Counted from the stretch's first letter, positions 8,249-18,103 are shown. The stretch is 64,000 nucleotides of DNA from G965215045 sp965215045 (GCA_965215045.1 OZ244031.1:1984001-2048000); one strand, 5' to 3'. Notes: generated by a model from the sequence alone, not told the origin. A program made the numbers and translations.

Positions 8249-11107
8249 ATGGCCCGACGCGCTGCCCGTTACGAGAATCCGCTGGTGTGCGAGGACCGGC
8301 GGCGCGGGCGTTCCTCCTCCGCCTGGCAGCGGAGTTTTTCCTGCGAGGAACTGCGCCCGCTGATTATTTGTCGCGGGCCGATTCGCAAGGAGGCACTGGA
8401 CGTGTTCGAGGAGATGGGCATCACGCACTGCGGCATCCTGCTCTCGGAGAAGGATTCGATTATTTACGATACCGCGATGGCACCCGAACTGCGCAAGCTG
8501 CGCGATGATCGCCTGGTACACCGGGTGCGCGATTACGGCGGGGCAGACGGGGAGGAGCGGCGCGCGCGTATCGGGGAAATCGTGCGCATCGCCGCAGACT
8601 GCGATTACAACGCGGTGTTCGCCGGTTACGGTTTCATGGCCGAAGACCACGAGATGATCGCCGCGGTGGAAGAGGCCGGTCTGCGCTTTATCGGCCCGTG
8701 CAGCCGGGTGGCACTGCGGGCGGGGTTCAAGGACGAGGCCAAGCGCACGGCCTTGCGGGCCGGTGTCAGCGTGACCCCGGGAGTGGACAATGCCGCTGCC
8801 CTGACCCTGCTGGCAAAACACCCGGACGAGCAGGCCCTGGTTGCACTGTTGAAAAAAAACCAGCTGCAACAGGAGACGGATTTCCTGGCAGACCCGGAAC
8901 TGTCGCTGGAGGAAAAGGCCGAGCGCGTGTTGCAGCTGGGGCAGCGTCATGGGCTGGAGTGGTTCAGCCTGGAGGAACTGGGTGCCCAGGTCGGCGAGCA
9001 GGTGTTGCAGTTGCTGGCGCAATACCCGGACTATCGCATTCGTCTCAAGGCGGTGGGCGGCGGCGGTGGCAAGGGACAGAGAATCCTGGGAGCGGAGATT
9101 CTTTCCGGCGTCTCTGCCCGGGCCGGTAAAGCCAGGGTGCTGGAGAAGGCCGCGGAAATGGTGCGGGAAATCCTGGGTGAGGTCAAGGCGAGCGGTCCCC
9201 GGGACAATCGCAATATCCTGATCGAACTGAACGTGGAGGAGACGCGCCACCAGGAGATCCAGGTACTGGGTAACGGCGAGTGGTGCATCAGCCTGGGCGG
9301 GCGGGATTGCTCGGCACAGATGCACGAACAAAAATTGCTGGAGTTGTCCCTGACTGCCGAAACCCTGGAACAGGAAATCGAAAGTGCCCGTGCGGCGGGT
9401 GCCGATGCCGAGGCCCGGGCACTGCACACCCAGCAACAGACCCTGCAACGCATGGAGGAGGAGGCGGTGCGCTTTGGCCGCGAAGTCGGCCTGGACTCGG
9501 TCTCCACCTTCGAGTGTATCGTCGGCCGCGAGCAACATTTTTTCATGGAAGTGAACACTCGCATCCAGGTCGAACACCGGGTCAGCGAATTGTGTTATGC
9601 CCTGCGTTTTCAGAATCCCGAGGTCCCCGAGGATTACTTCGATGTGCATTCACTGGTGGAGATGATGGCCCTGCTCGCCCTGCACGGGTCCCGCCTGCCG
9701 TTACCGGAAAAAGTTTTGCGCGAAGGAGCGGCGGCCGAGGCGCGGCTCAATGCTTCCAATGATGCGCTGGCACCGCATGCCGGCGGCGTGATCAGCGACT
9801 GGTCGGCACCCGGGGCGGGGGAGATCCGCGACGACCAGGGGATTTCCCTGCACAACCCCGACACGGACAGTTTCATGCGCTACCGCATCACCGGTGCCTA
9901 CGACAGCAACATCGCCCTGCTGCTTGCGACCGGTGAGGGACGCCGGGACTGCATTTCGAAACTGGCGGAAATTCTGCGCAATGTCCGCCTGGAGGGCGAA
10001 GACCTGGCCACCAACATGGATTTCCATCGCGGCCTGCTGGAATGGTTGCTGTCCTGGAACCCGCATGCGCAGCTCGACACCCGTTTCGTGCAGTCCTACC
10101 TGGCGGCGATCGGGCAGCTGTACCGGGAGGTGCAACAGCTCGATTTTGAATACGCCTGGGAATTGCTGGGCAAGGCCCAGGCCGATGCGGAGCAGGACTC
10201 TGAGCGGCGTCGGGCACTGGCTCAGACCATGGAGGCCAAGAAACTGTTGCTGCTGCGGCCGCTGCAGTGCCTGCTGCAGTCCCCGCACCTGCTGGCGGGC
10301 TGGGCGGTGCGCAATCGCCAGGCGTGGGCGGTGCAGGGAAAGGCTATAAAGTGGTTGAAAAACCCTCTACAAGTTATTGAAGATACTTATTATTTTCTGA
10401 ACATGGATTTTCATCCCGGGAAGCCGGCCGCACACTGTATCTGGAGCGATGACCAGCAGCTGCTGCAACGGGGCCTGGATTTTTACCGGGAACTGGGCAC
10501 CCGCCTGGGCAGCGAGGATTTTCTCGAGCAACAGCGGGTGCTGGCCGGAGAGGCCGCTCCCAAGGGCTTTTCAGCCAGCTTGTGGCGGCAGGTGCAGGCC
10601 GCTCACCTGGGTTTCCAGTGTGGGACCGGCATCGTGCTGGCACTCTTCCGGGCGGTGCAAAACGCGGATTTTTATTCTTTGCAGGTGCGGGACGACTTGC
10701 GGGTTGCGGTGCCCCCGGCCCTGCAGGATGCGGCTTTACAGGAGGAGATGCGCCGGGTGCTGGCACCGCCGCCGGCGATTGCCGGAGACGTGATCCCCGC
10801 TCCCAGCGGCGGCATGTTTTATGCCCGGGAGGCACCGGGCATGCCGCCCTTCGTTGAAACCGGACGGCGCATAGAGGCGGGGGATGCCCTGTGCATCATC
10901 GAGGTGATGAAAATGTTCAACAAGCTGCGCGCGCCTTTTGCCGGAACCGTGGAAAAAATCCTGGTGGACAGCGACGGCATGACCGTGGCCAAGGGGCAGC
11001 CGCTGTTCAAGATTCGTCCGGCGGTCGAACTGGAAGTCCCGGATGCGAACCAGGCGGCCGAGCTGCGTTGTCGTTATACTGAACGCTGCGTAGAAAAACT
11101 GCATTGA
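8249..11107 (+). CDS. Acyl-CoA carboxylase alpha subunit: biotin carboxylase plus biotin carrier, unusually long
   Basis: 952 residues, against roughly 650-700 for usual propionyl-CoA carboxylase alpha chains. The N-terminal biotin carboxylase part (about residues 35-600) shows the ATP-grasp glycine loop KAVGGGGGKGQR, the RHQEIQVLG metal/ATP segment, and EVNTRIQVEH with the catalytic basic residues. The C-terminus carries a biotinyl domain with the modified lysine in EVMKM (about residue 890). Odd features: an insert of about 60 residues, rich in Glu/Gln/Leu, between the conserved FKDEAKR segment and the glycine loop, and a 250-residue middle region with no recognised motif. GAGCAGG lies just upstream of the ATG. 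It pairs with the preceding carboxyltransferase to make a complete carboxylase. Confidence 0.85.
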   Translation: MARRAARYENPLVCEDRRRGRSSSAWQRSFSCEELRPLIICRGPIRKEALDVFEEMGITHCGILLSEKDSIIYDTAMAPELRKLRDDRLVHRVRDYGGADGEERRARIGEIVRIAADCDYNAVFAGYGFMAEDHEMIAAVEEAGLRFIGPCSRVALRAGFKDEAKRTALRAGVSVTPGVDNAAALTLLAKHPDEQALVALLKKNQLQQETDFLADPELSLEEKAERVLQLGQRHGLEWFSLEELGAQVGEQVLQLLAQYPDYRIRLKAVGGGGGKGQRILGAEILSGVSARAGKARVLEKAAEMVREILGEVKASGPRDNRNILIELNVEETRHQEIQVLGNGEWCISLGGRDCSAQMHEQKLLELSLTAETLEQEIESARAAGADAEARALHTQQQTLQRMEEEAVRFGREVGLDSVSTFECIVGREQHFFMEVNTRIQVEHRVSELCYALRFQNPEVPEDYFDVHSLVEMMALLALHGSRLPLPEKVLREGAAAEARLNASNDALAPHAGGVISDWSAPGAGEIRDDQGISLHNPDTDSFMRYRITGAYDSNIALLLATGEGRRDCISKLAEILRNVRLEGEDLATNMDFHRGLLEWLLSWNPHAQLDTRFVQSYLAAIGQLYREVQQLDFEYAWELLGKAQADAEQDSERRRALAQTMEAKKLLLLRPLQCLLQSPHLLAGWAVRNRQAWAVQGKAIKWLKNPLQVIEDTYYFLNMDFHPGKPAAHCIWSDDQQLLQRGLDFYRELGTRLGSEDFLEQQRVLAGEAAPKGFSASLWRQVQAAHLGFQCGTGIVLALFRAVQNADFYSLQVRDDLRVAVPPALQDAALQEEMRRVLAPPPAIAGDVIPAPSGGMFYAREAPGMPPFVETGRRIEAGDALCIIEVMKMFNKLRAPFAGTVEKILVDSDGMTVAKGQPLFKIRPAVELEVPDANQAAELRCRYTERCVEKLH

Positions 11108-11112
11108 AGCCG

Positions 11113-11520
11113 ATGATCAAATCCCTGGACCACATCGCCATCGCCGTCTCCGATCTGCCTGAGGCGATCCGGCGCCTGACGGAAGACTTCGGTCTTTCCT
11201 GCAGCGGGCAGGAGGATGTCGCCCCGGCGCAGACCAGTACGGCGTTTTTCCCGCTGCCGCCGACCAGCATTGAGCTGGTGCATCCGCTGGAGGGCGGCGG
11301 CCCGATCGGGAAATTCCTGGAACAGCGCGGCAAGGGCGGCCTGCACCATATCTGTTTTCGCAGCGACAATATAGAGGAGGACGTCGAACGGCTGCGCGCC
11401 AGGGGCTACGAGTTCCTGTCGGAAAAGCCCGAGCCGGGTGCCCACGGCAGCAAGGTGATTTTTATTCATCCGCGCAGTTGCGACGGGGTGCTGGTCGAGA
11501 TTAATGAACCGGGCGAGTAG
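11113..11520 (+). CDS. mce: Methylmalonyl-CoA epimerase
   Basis: A 135-residue VOC-superfamily protein that interconverts (S)- and (R)-methylmalonyl-CoA. It has the paired beta-alpha-beta-beta-beta modules: HIAIAV near the start (metal-binding His), ELVHPLEGGGPIGKFL, LHHICF (second His) and VLVEI (metal-binding Glu) near the end. The ATG at 11113 matches the family N-terminus; an upstream in-frame TTG at 11104 overlaps the previous stop and would add only three residues. Placed between the carboxylase and the mutase, exactly where the pathway needs it. Confidence 0.9.
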   Translation: MIKSLDHIAIAVSDLPEAIRRLTEDFGLSCSGQEDVAPAQTSTAFFPLPPTSIELVHPLEGGGPIGKFLEQRGKGGLHHICFRSDNIEEDVERLRARGYEFLSEKPEPGAHGSKVIFIHPRSCDGVLVEINEPGE

Positions 11521-11592
11521 GGCGCACTTTTTTCGGCTGGTGCATCTGTGCGGGAGAAGGTTTATATTCCGGTGCCCGGGGGCCGGACGAGC

Positions 11593-14061
11593 ATGAGAAA
11601 CGGCGACGGAAAAGCGGCGTCGCGTTCTGCGGCATTGCCGCACAGCAGGAGCGGTGCGCGGGCCAAAACAAAGGCGCGCACCGCCATCTCGTCCGCTGCC
11701 GGCAAGAGGACGCCGCGGAAACGGCGGCCCGGGCTCGAGGACTGGGAAAAACTGGCACAGGCCGAGACGCGCGGCCGACCGCTGACCGGCCTGCAGCACC
11801 AGACCCACGAGGGCCTGTTGATCAAACCCCTTTATACCCGCGAAGACCTGCGCGGTCTGCCGCACGTGGAGAGCCTGCCGGGGTTTGCACCCTTCGTGCG
11901 CGGCCCGCGTGCGACCATGTATGTACAACGTCCCTGGACGGTGCGCCAGTACGCGGGCTTCTCCACCGCCCAGGAGTCCAACGCTTTTTACCGTCGCACC
12001 CTGGCGGGCGGCGGGCAGGGCATTTCGGTCGCCTTTGATCTCGCCACCCACCGCGGCTATGACTCGGATCATCCGCGGGTCAAAGGCGATGTCGGCAAGG
12101 CGGGGGTGGCAGTCGACAGCGTGGAGGACATGAAAATTCTTTTTGCCGGGATTCCGCTGGACAAGATTTCCGTGTCCATGACCATGAACGGTGCGGTGCT
12201 GCCGGTATTGGCGGGATACATCGTCGCCGCCGAAGAACAGGGCGTCAAACAGGCCAGTCTCAGGGGCACGATTCAAAACGACATCCTCAAGGAATTCATG
12301 GTGCGCAACACCTACATCTACCCGCCGCAACCCTCCTTGAAAATTATCGGCGACATCATCTCGTACACGGCCCGACGCATGCCGCAATTCAATTCGATTT
12401 CCATCTCGGGCTACCATCTGCAGGAGGCGGGTGCCGGTGTCTGCCTGGAATTGGCCTACACCCTGGCCAACGGCAAGGAGTACATACGCACCGCCCTGGC
12501 AACCGGTATGGACATCGATGATTTTGCCCCGCGCCTGTCTTTTTTCTTTGGCATCGGCATGAGCTTCTACCAGGAGGTCGCCAAGCTGCGCGCCGCCCGC
12601 TTGTTGTGGGCGCGCATCGTCTCCGGGTTCAAGCCCCGCAACCCGAAGTCCTCCATGCTGCGCACGCACTGCCAGACCTCGGGCTGGTCCCTGACCGAGC
12701 AGGACCCGCACAATAACGTGGTGCGCACCGCGATCGAAGCCATGGCCGCGGTGTTTGGCGGCACGCAGTCCCTGCATACCAATGCCCTGGACGAGGCGGT
12801 GGCCCTGCCCAGCGATTTTGCCGCGCGGATTGCGCGCAACACCCAGCTGATCCTGCAGGAGGAAAGCGGTATCCCGCATGTGGTGGATCCCTGGGGCGGC
12901 TCGTACATGATGGAACGCCTGACTGCGCAAATTGCCGATGCGGCGTGGGAGATCATCGAGGACGTGGAGCACCGGGGCGGGATGGGCGAGCTGGTTGGCA
13001 GCGGAGAACCCAAGCGCAAGATCGAGGAAGCGGCGGCGAATCGCCAGGCGATGATCGACTTGGGCGAGGAAGTGATCGTCGGCGTCAACCGCTATGTTTT
13101 AGCATCGGAGAGCGAGGAGAAAATTGAAGTGCGCGAGGTGCACAACCGGACGGTGCGGCAAAAGCAGGTACGGCAGCTGAAAGAGCTGCGGGCAAAACGC
13201 GAACAGCGCGCAGTGGACCGGGCACTGCGGGCCCTGCAACGCTGTGCGGAAACCGGGCGGGGCAATACCCTGGACCTGGCCGTCAAAGCGACCCGCTTGC
13301 GAGCCACTGTCGGTGAGATCAGCGATGCACTGGAACAGGTCTGGGGGCGGCACCGGGCCGACCCGCGCATGATTTCCGGGGTCTACGGGGTGCATTGGCG
13401 CGCAGACGAGGATTGGAGCATGTTGCAAGAACGTATCGAACGCTTTGCGCACCGGGTGGGACGCCGTCCGCGCATCCTGGTGTGCAAGATGGGTCAAGAC
13501 GGCCATGACCGCGGGGCGCGCGTGGTGGCCACCGCCTTTGCGGACCTGGGTTTTGACGTCGAACTCTCGCCGATGTTCGCCACCCCGGCGGAGGTGGCAC
13601 GCCAGGCATTGGAGAGCGATGTACACGCGGTGGGTGTCTCTTCGCTGGCCGGCGGGCACAAGACCCTGATCCCGGAACTGGTGCAGAAGCTGCAGAAAAT
13701 GAACATGAAAAAGGTGACGGTGTTTGCCGGTGGCGTGATCCCCAGGGGCGACTACCAGGAGTTGTACCGGGCCGGGGTGCAGGAGATTTTCGGCCCGGGC
13801 AGTCATATCCCTGAATGCGCCCTGCGCGTGCTGGAATGCATCGAGAAAAGCTTGAAAAAAAATTCTGGCAGGGAGCGCGGTGCGGCAAAGAAAAAAGCCG
13901 CGGCAGCGACACGAAAAAAAGCTGCGACTAAAAAAACTGTGAAACCCAGGGCCGCGCATCGAAATGCGGTCGGGAAAAAGACCGGGGCAGCCGCACAAAA
14001 AAAAGTTGCGGCGAAAAAAACCACGGCCCAAAAAGGAGCGCGCCGCAAGAGCAAATCCTGA
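11593..14061 (+). CDS. Methylmalonyl-CoA mutase, single-chain, with lysine/alanine-rich tail
   Basis: Adenosylcobalamin-dependent isomerase converting (R)-methylmalonyl-CoA to succinyl-CoA. The TIM-barrel domain (about residues 50-580) contains TMYVQRPWTVRQYAGFS, which lines the substrate channel, and the cobalamin domain (about 610-755) has the DxHxxG lower-ligand motif in MGQDGHDRGARVV. It is therefore a complete alpha-type subunit. The first 45 residues are basic and low complexity. The last 66 residues (about 757-822) are almost entirely Lys, Ala, Arg and Thr in KKAAA-type repeats, like histone H1/AlgP tails; this is not part of the usual enzyme. ATG 11593 chosen over an upstream GTG at 11548. 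The gene sits 6 bp before the MeaB gene. Confidence 0.92.
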   Translation: MRNGDGKAASRSAALPHSRSGARAKTKARTAISSAAGKRTPRKRRPGLEDWEKLAQAETRGRPLTGLQHQTHEGLLIKPLYTREDLRGLPHVESLPGFAPFVRGPRATMYVQRPWTVRQYAGFSTAQESNAFYRRTLAGGGQGISVAFDLATHRGYDSDHPRVKGDVGKAGVAVDSVEDMKILFAGIPLDKISVSMTMNGAVLPVLAGYIVAAEEQGVKQASLRGTIQNDILKEFMVRNTYIYPPQPSLKIIGDIISYTARRMPQFNSISISGYHLQEAGAGVCLELAYTLANGKEYIRTALATGMDIDDFAPRLSFFFGIGMSFYQEVAKLRAARLLWARIVSGFKPRNPKSSMLRTHCQTSGWSLTEQDPHNNVVRTAIEAMAAVFGGTQSLHTNALDEAVALPSDFAARIARNTQLILQEESGIPHVVDPWGGSYMMERLTAQIADAAWEIIEDVEHRGGMGELVGSGEPKRKIEEAAANRQAMIDLGEEVIVGVNRYVLASESEEKIEVREVHNRTVRQKQVRQLKELRAKREQRAVDRALRALQRCAETGRGNTLDLAVKATRLRATVGEISDALEQVWGRHRADPRMISGVYGVHWRADEDWSMLQERIERFAHRVGRRPRILVCKMGQDGHDRGARVVATAFADLGFDVELSPMFATPAEVARQALESDVHAVGVSSLAGGHKTLIPELVQKLQKMNMKKVTVFAGGVIPRGDYQELYRAGVQEIFGPGSHIPECALRVLECIEKSLKKNSGRERGAAKKKAAAATRKKAATKKTVKPRAAHRNAVGKKTGAAAQKKVAAKKTTAQKGARRKSKS

Positions 14062-14067
14062 GCGATC

Positions 14068-15030
14068 ATGGCCATCGAGCTACGCACCCGGGAAGGACTG
14101 GCCAGGGCCCTGACACTGGTGGAGAGCAGTCGCCGGGAGGATCGGCTGCGCGCCCTGAAACTGCTGGAGCACCGGGCGTCCCTGCGGGGCGGGGTGCGGA
14201 TCGGTATCAGCGGTGCACCCGGGGTCGGCAAGTCGACTTTCATAGAGACCTTGGGCTTGCACCTGCTGGAGCGTCGGCACAAGACGGCGGTGCTGGCGAT
14301 CGACCCGAGTTCCCCGGTGCGAGGCGGCAGCCTGTTGGGCGACAAGACGCGCATGGAGAAATTGTCGGCGCGCAAAAACGCCTTTATTCGTCCCACGCCT
14401 ACGGGTGGTGCCCTGGGCGGTGTCGCACGCCACACTCGGGAGAGTATCCTGCTGTGTGAGGCTGCCGGTTATGAGCACGTGCTGGTGGAGACGGTGGGGA
14501 CAGGACAGTCGGAATACGAGGCCGCCAAGATGACGGATTTTTTCCTGTTGCTGATGCAACCCGGGGCGGGAGACGGATTGCAGGCACTCAAGCGCGGTGC
14601 CCTGGAACTGGCGCACGCGGTGGTGGTCAACAAGGCGGATGGCGAGTTGCGGGAAGCGGCAGAGCGCGCCGCTGCCGAATACCGTGCCGCACTGCATCTG
14701 AACGTGCGCGAGGACGACGCCCCGCCCACGCCGGTGTTTTTGTGCTCGGCAAAAGAGGGCACGGGCATTGCCGAAATCTGGCGCGAGATTCAGCGGCGCA
14801 TGCAGCGGGCAAAGCGGGACGGCAGCCTGCAGCGCGCCCGTGCTTTACAGGAGCGCGCCTGGTTTGACAGCCTGCTGGCGGAGATGCTGGAACAGCGCCT
14901 CAACGAGCACCCCGAGACCCGGCGCCTGAGAGAGCGTCTGCAGCGGGCCATCGACGGCGGGAAACTGTCGCCGTACTCGGCGGCGGAACAGCTGCTGGAT
15001 TCCTTTTTGCTCGCCGCGGGGAAAGCATGA
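14068..15030 (+). CDS. meaB: MeaB/ArgK-type G3E GTPase, methylmalonyl-CoA mutase chaperone
   Basis: A 320-residue P-loop GTPase that guards and reloads cobalamin in methylmalonyl-CoA mutase. Walker A is GAPGVGKST (about residues 50-58), the switch region carries DPSSPVRGGSLLGDKTRM, Walker B-like ETVGTGQSE, and the guanine-specificity motif is NKAD (about 191-194). All are hallmarks of the MeaB family. It follows the mutase gene directly and overlaps ftsK by ATGA, so the propionate operon runs without a break into ftsK. Confidence 0.92.
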   Translation: MAIELRTREGLARALTLVESSRREDRLRALKLLEHRASLRGGVRIGISGAPGVGKSTFIETLGLHLLERRHKTAVLAIDPSSPVRGGSLLGDKTRMEKLSARKNAFIRPTPTGGALGGVARHTRESILLCEAAGYEHVLVETVGTGQSEYEAAKMTDFFLLLMQPGAGDGLQALKRGALELAHAVVVNKADGELREAAERAAAEYRAALHLNVREDDAPPTPVFLCSAKEGTGIAEIWREIQRRMQRAKRDGSLQRARALQERAWFDSLLAEMLEQRLNEHPETRRLRERLQRAIDGGKLSPYSAAEQLLDSFLLAAGKA

Positions 15031-17438
15031 AACCCCGGGCCGCTGCCGCCGCACCGCGTGCGTTTTTCCGGCGTCGGGAATTATATGCGCTGCTGCTGGG
15101 TGCTTTCGCCCTGTTCCTGTTCCTGGCCCTGTACAGCTACGCGCCCACGGACCCGGGGTTTTGGAGTTCCGGGAGAGGCGAAGAGACCGGCAACTGGGGC
15201 GGCATCTTTGGGGCCTGGATCGCCGGTATGCTGCTGTTCCTGTTTGGCTACAGTGCCTGGTTTTTCATCCTGCTGGCTTTTTGGGGCTGCCTGTGGATGT
15301 TGCTCATGAAGCCGGGGCGCACGCCCGGCCAGGAGTTGGTGTTGCTGTTGCGCCTGTTCGGGACGCTGCTGTTCCTGTTCAGCATGTCCGCCCTGATCGC
15401 CTTGAACACCGGCGATCTCTCCAGTTGCGGCGGCCGGCTGCAGGGCCCGCCCTGCGGCTCCGGCGGTGTGTTTGGCATGAGGCTGGCAAAACTGGTGGCG
15501 ACCCTCCTGGGTGTGCCGGGCGGTCAACTTGTATTGCTGGTCGGCATCTTGGCGGGCCTGTCCATGGCGAGCCGCATCTCCTGGTTGCTGCTGCTGGAAC
15601 AGCTGGGACGCATCAGCTGGGCCGGTGTGGGACTGGTGCTGGCCGGCGGTCGGGGGGTCGGACGCAGCAGTGGGGCGTTGCTGCGAGTCGCCGCCACGGT
15701 CTTGCATCGCCGCAGTGAGCGCCGGCGGGCGGAGAGCAAGCCGACGATCGTGCACAAGACCGCACCGCCGGCGACGCCGGCACCCGAAAGCGATGCCCCG
15801 ACGGCACCGGCGGAACCGGGCGTCGCCATTCGCAGCGAGGTTCCGGAGCGCGCCCCGGTGCTGGCACAACACGGGGCGGAGCCGTCTGCGGATGGCAAGG
15901 TGCACAAAGGCATGTTTGATTCCCTGCGTTTCCGGGGTGAGTTGCCCTCGCTGTCGATGCTGGACAGCGAGGCGGAGGAGCCGCAGGACGGCTCTTCCGA
16001 AGAGGAACTCCAGGACATGTCGCGCAAGCTGGAGCACCAGCTCAGTGATTTTAAAATTACGGCGAACGTGGTCTCCGTGTGCCCGGGGCCGGTGATTACC
16101 CGCTTTGAAATACAGCCTTCGCCGGGCACCAAGGCCAGCAGCATTTCCGTGTTGTCCCGGGACCTGGCGCGTTCCCTGACCGTGGAGAGCGTGCGCGTGG
16201 TCGAGGTGATCCCGGGCTCTTCGGCGGTGGGTATAGAGATTCCCAACGAAAACCGCAAGACCGTGCGCCTGCACGAAGTGTTGAATTCACAGGAGTGGGA
16301 AAGGAGCGGGGACATGGAGCTGCCCCTGGCACTGGGGCATGATATTACCGGTGAGCCGGTGGTGGCACCGCTGGAGAACATGCCGCACCTGCTGGTGGCC
16401 GGCACCACCGGTTCGGGCAAATCGGTGGGACTGAATGCGATGTTGATCAGCCTGCTGTTTAAATGCTCCCCCGCGGAAATGCGCCTGATCCTGGTGGACC
16501 CGAAGATGCTTGAATTGTCGGTGTACGAGGGCATTCCGCACCTGCTGACACCGGTGATTACCGATATGAAGGATGCGGCGCGCGGCTTGCGCTGGTGCGT
16601 GGTGGAAATGGAACGGCGCTACCGGCTCATGGCGGCACTCGGGGTGCGCAATCTCAAGGGCTACAACCAGCGCGTGGAACAGGGGCTGACGCAAGGCGCG
16701 CCGCTGCCCGACCCGCTGTGGGAAGGCGAAGAAGATCAGGCACCGCCGCTTGCGAAACTGCCCAACATCGTCGTGGTGGTCGACGAGTTCGCCGATATGA
16801 TGTTCGTGGTCGGCAAGAAGGTGGAGGAACTGATTGTGCGCCTGGCGCAGAAGGCGCGGGCGGCGGGCCTGCACCTGGTGCTCGCCACGCAGCGCCCCTC
16901 GGTGGACGTGATCACCGGTCTGATCAAGGCAAACATTCCCAGTCGTATTTCCTACAAGGTTTCGAACCGGGTCGACTCGCGCATCATTCTCGACCAGAAC
17001 GGTGCCGAGCAGTTGCTGGGCAACGGCGACATGCTCTACATGTCGGGCGACGGCAACGTGGCCTTGCGCGTGCACGGCGCCTTCGTCTCCGACGCCGAGG
17101 TGCACCGCATTGCCGGTGCCTGGAAAGAGCAGGGGGAGGCCGAGTACATGGAAGGGGTGCTGGGTGCGGAAGAATCCGTGCTGGGGCCGGTGCCCGGCCT
17201 GGAACCGCTGGGGTCGCGGCAGGCGGCGGACAACGGCGAAGACGAACTCTATGAGCAGGCGGTGCAATGCGTCACCGAATCGCGGCGCGCCTCGATCTCT
17301 TTCGTGCAGCGCAAGTTGCGCATCGGTTACAACCGCGCCGCCCGGCTGCTGGAACTCATGGAACAGAACGGGGTGGTCAGTGCCATGGAGAGTAACGGCG
17401 CACGGGAAGTGCTGGCACCGCCGCCGCCGGAGACATGA
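15027..17438 (+). CDS. ftsK: DNA translocase FtsK, short-linker form
   Basis: 803 residues. The N-terminal quarter holds about four membrane segments (residues 15-200) that anchor it at the septum; the linker is short and Pro/Ala/Glu-rich. The motor domain has Walker A in AGTTGSGKSVG (about residue 460) and Walker B in VVVVDEFADM, with the conserved ATQRPSVDVITG. The last 65 residues are the gamma winged-helix that reads KOPS sites (RRASISFVQRKLRIGYNRAARL). It pumps DNA towards dif during division and activates XerCD. ATGA overlaps join it to meaB upstream and lolA downstream; ftsK-lolA-rarA order is as in Pseudomonas. Confidence 0.95.
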   Translation: MKPRAAAAAPRAFFRRRELYALLLGAFALFLFLALYSYAPTDPGFWSSGRGEETGNWGGIFGAWIAGMLLFLFGYSAWFFILLAFWGCLWMLLMKPGRTPGQELVLLLRLFGTLLFLFSMSALIALNTGDLSSCGGRLQGPPCGSGGVFGMRLAKLVATLLGVPGGQLVLLVGILAGLSMASRISWLLLLEQLGRISWAGVGLVLAGGRGVGRSSGALLRVAATVLHRRSERRRAESKPTIVHKTAPPATPAPESDAPTAPAEPGVAIRSEVPERAPVLAQHGAEPSADGKVHKGMFDSLRFRGELPSLSMLDSEAEEPQDGSSEEELQDMSRKLEHQLSDFKITANVVSVCPGPVITRFEIQPSPGTKASSISVLSRDLARSLTVESVRVVEVIPGSSAVGIEIPNENRKTVRLHEVLNSQEWERSGDMELPLALGHDITGEPVVAPLENMPHLLVAGTTGSGKSVGLNAMLISLLFKCSPAEMRLILVDPKMLELSVYEGIPHLLTPVITDMKDAARGLRWCVVEMERRYRLMAALGVRNLKGYNQRVEQGLTQGAPLPDPLWEGEEDQAPPLAKLPNIVVVVDEFADMMFVVGKKVEELIVRLAQKARAAGLHLVLATQRPSVDVITGLIKANIPSRISYKVSNRVDSRIILDQNGAEQLLGNGDMLYMSGDGNVALRVHGAFVSDAEVHRIAGAWKEQGEAEYMEGVLGAEESVLGPVPGLEPLGSRQAADNGEDELYEQAVQCVTESRRASISFVQRKLRIGYNRAARLLELMEQNGVVSAMESNGAREVLAPPPPET

Positions 17439-18103
17439 GTTTGCGCCTTGCGGGGTGCGGCCTCGCGCTGGCGTTCTGCCTGGGGCCGGTGCTGGCCGAA
17501 GTCGAGACCGGGGTGCCCGTTCGCCTGCCCGAGTGTTTTACCGCGCTCGCGGGTTTCCAGGGAGATTTCCGCCAGACGCTGGTGGACGAACAGGGCAAGG
17601 AGTTGCAGAGTCATCGGGGACGGGTGGAGAACCTGCGCCCGGGACGGCTGCGCTGGGAGATCCTGGCACCCTACAATGAACTGTTGTTGAGCGACGGTCA
17701 GAAACTGCTGCACTACCAGCCGGACCTGGAGCAGTTGCAGGAGTACCCGCTGCAGAACAGCCCGCTGCTGCAATTGCTGGATGGCTTGTCGCCGGCCAGT
17801 GCGGGGCATGTGCAGCTGGAAGCACTCGCCGACCAGGACGGGCTCAAACGCTACCGCGTGCACTGGTCGCAGGCCGATGCCACCCGCGAGTATGAATTCA
17901 ACCTGCGGGGTTGTTTGCCGCACAGCATTCGCTGGCGCGATGAACTGGGACAAAGCGTGTCCGTGCTGCTGGAGGGACTGCAGGAGACGCCGCCCGCCCC
18001 GGAGCGTTTCCAGTTTGTCCCGCCGCCCGTCGACGATCCTTTTCTCTTCGCCCCGCCCCTGGTCCCGGCAGGGGCAGCCGATGGTGCCGCCGATGGCGGC
18101 TGA
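17435..18103 (+). CDS. lolA: Outer-membrane lipoprotein carrier protein LolA
   Basis: 222 residues with a signal peptide (SLRLAGCGLALAFCLGPVLA) for export to the periplasm. LolA shuttles lipoproteins from LolCDE to LolB. Family signatures are present: FQGDFRQTL near the mature N-terminus, and PGRLRWEILAPYNELLLSDG followed by a YQPDLEQ segment. The last 25 residues are Pro/Ala-rich and overlap the start of rarA. The ATG overlaps the ftsK stop codon. Confidence 0.9.
   Translation: MSLRLAGCGLALAFCLGPVLAEVETGVPVRLPECFTALAGFQGDFRQTLVDEQGKELQSHRGRVENLRPGRLRWEILAPYNELLLSDGQKLLHYQPDLEQLQEYPLQNSPLLQLLDGLSPASAGHVQLEALADQDGLKRYRVHWSQADATREYEFNLRGCLPHSIRWRDELGQSVSVLLEGLQETPPAPERFQFVPPPVDDPFLFAPPLVPAGAADGAADGG

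Noticed and set aside
15081..16534. Large reverse-strand frames under ftsK
   Set aside because: Shadows of a clear ftsK gene with no recognisable domains.
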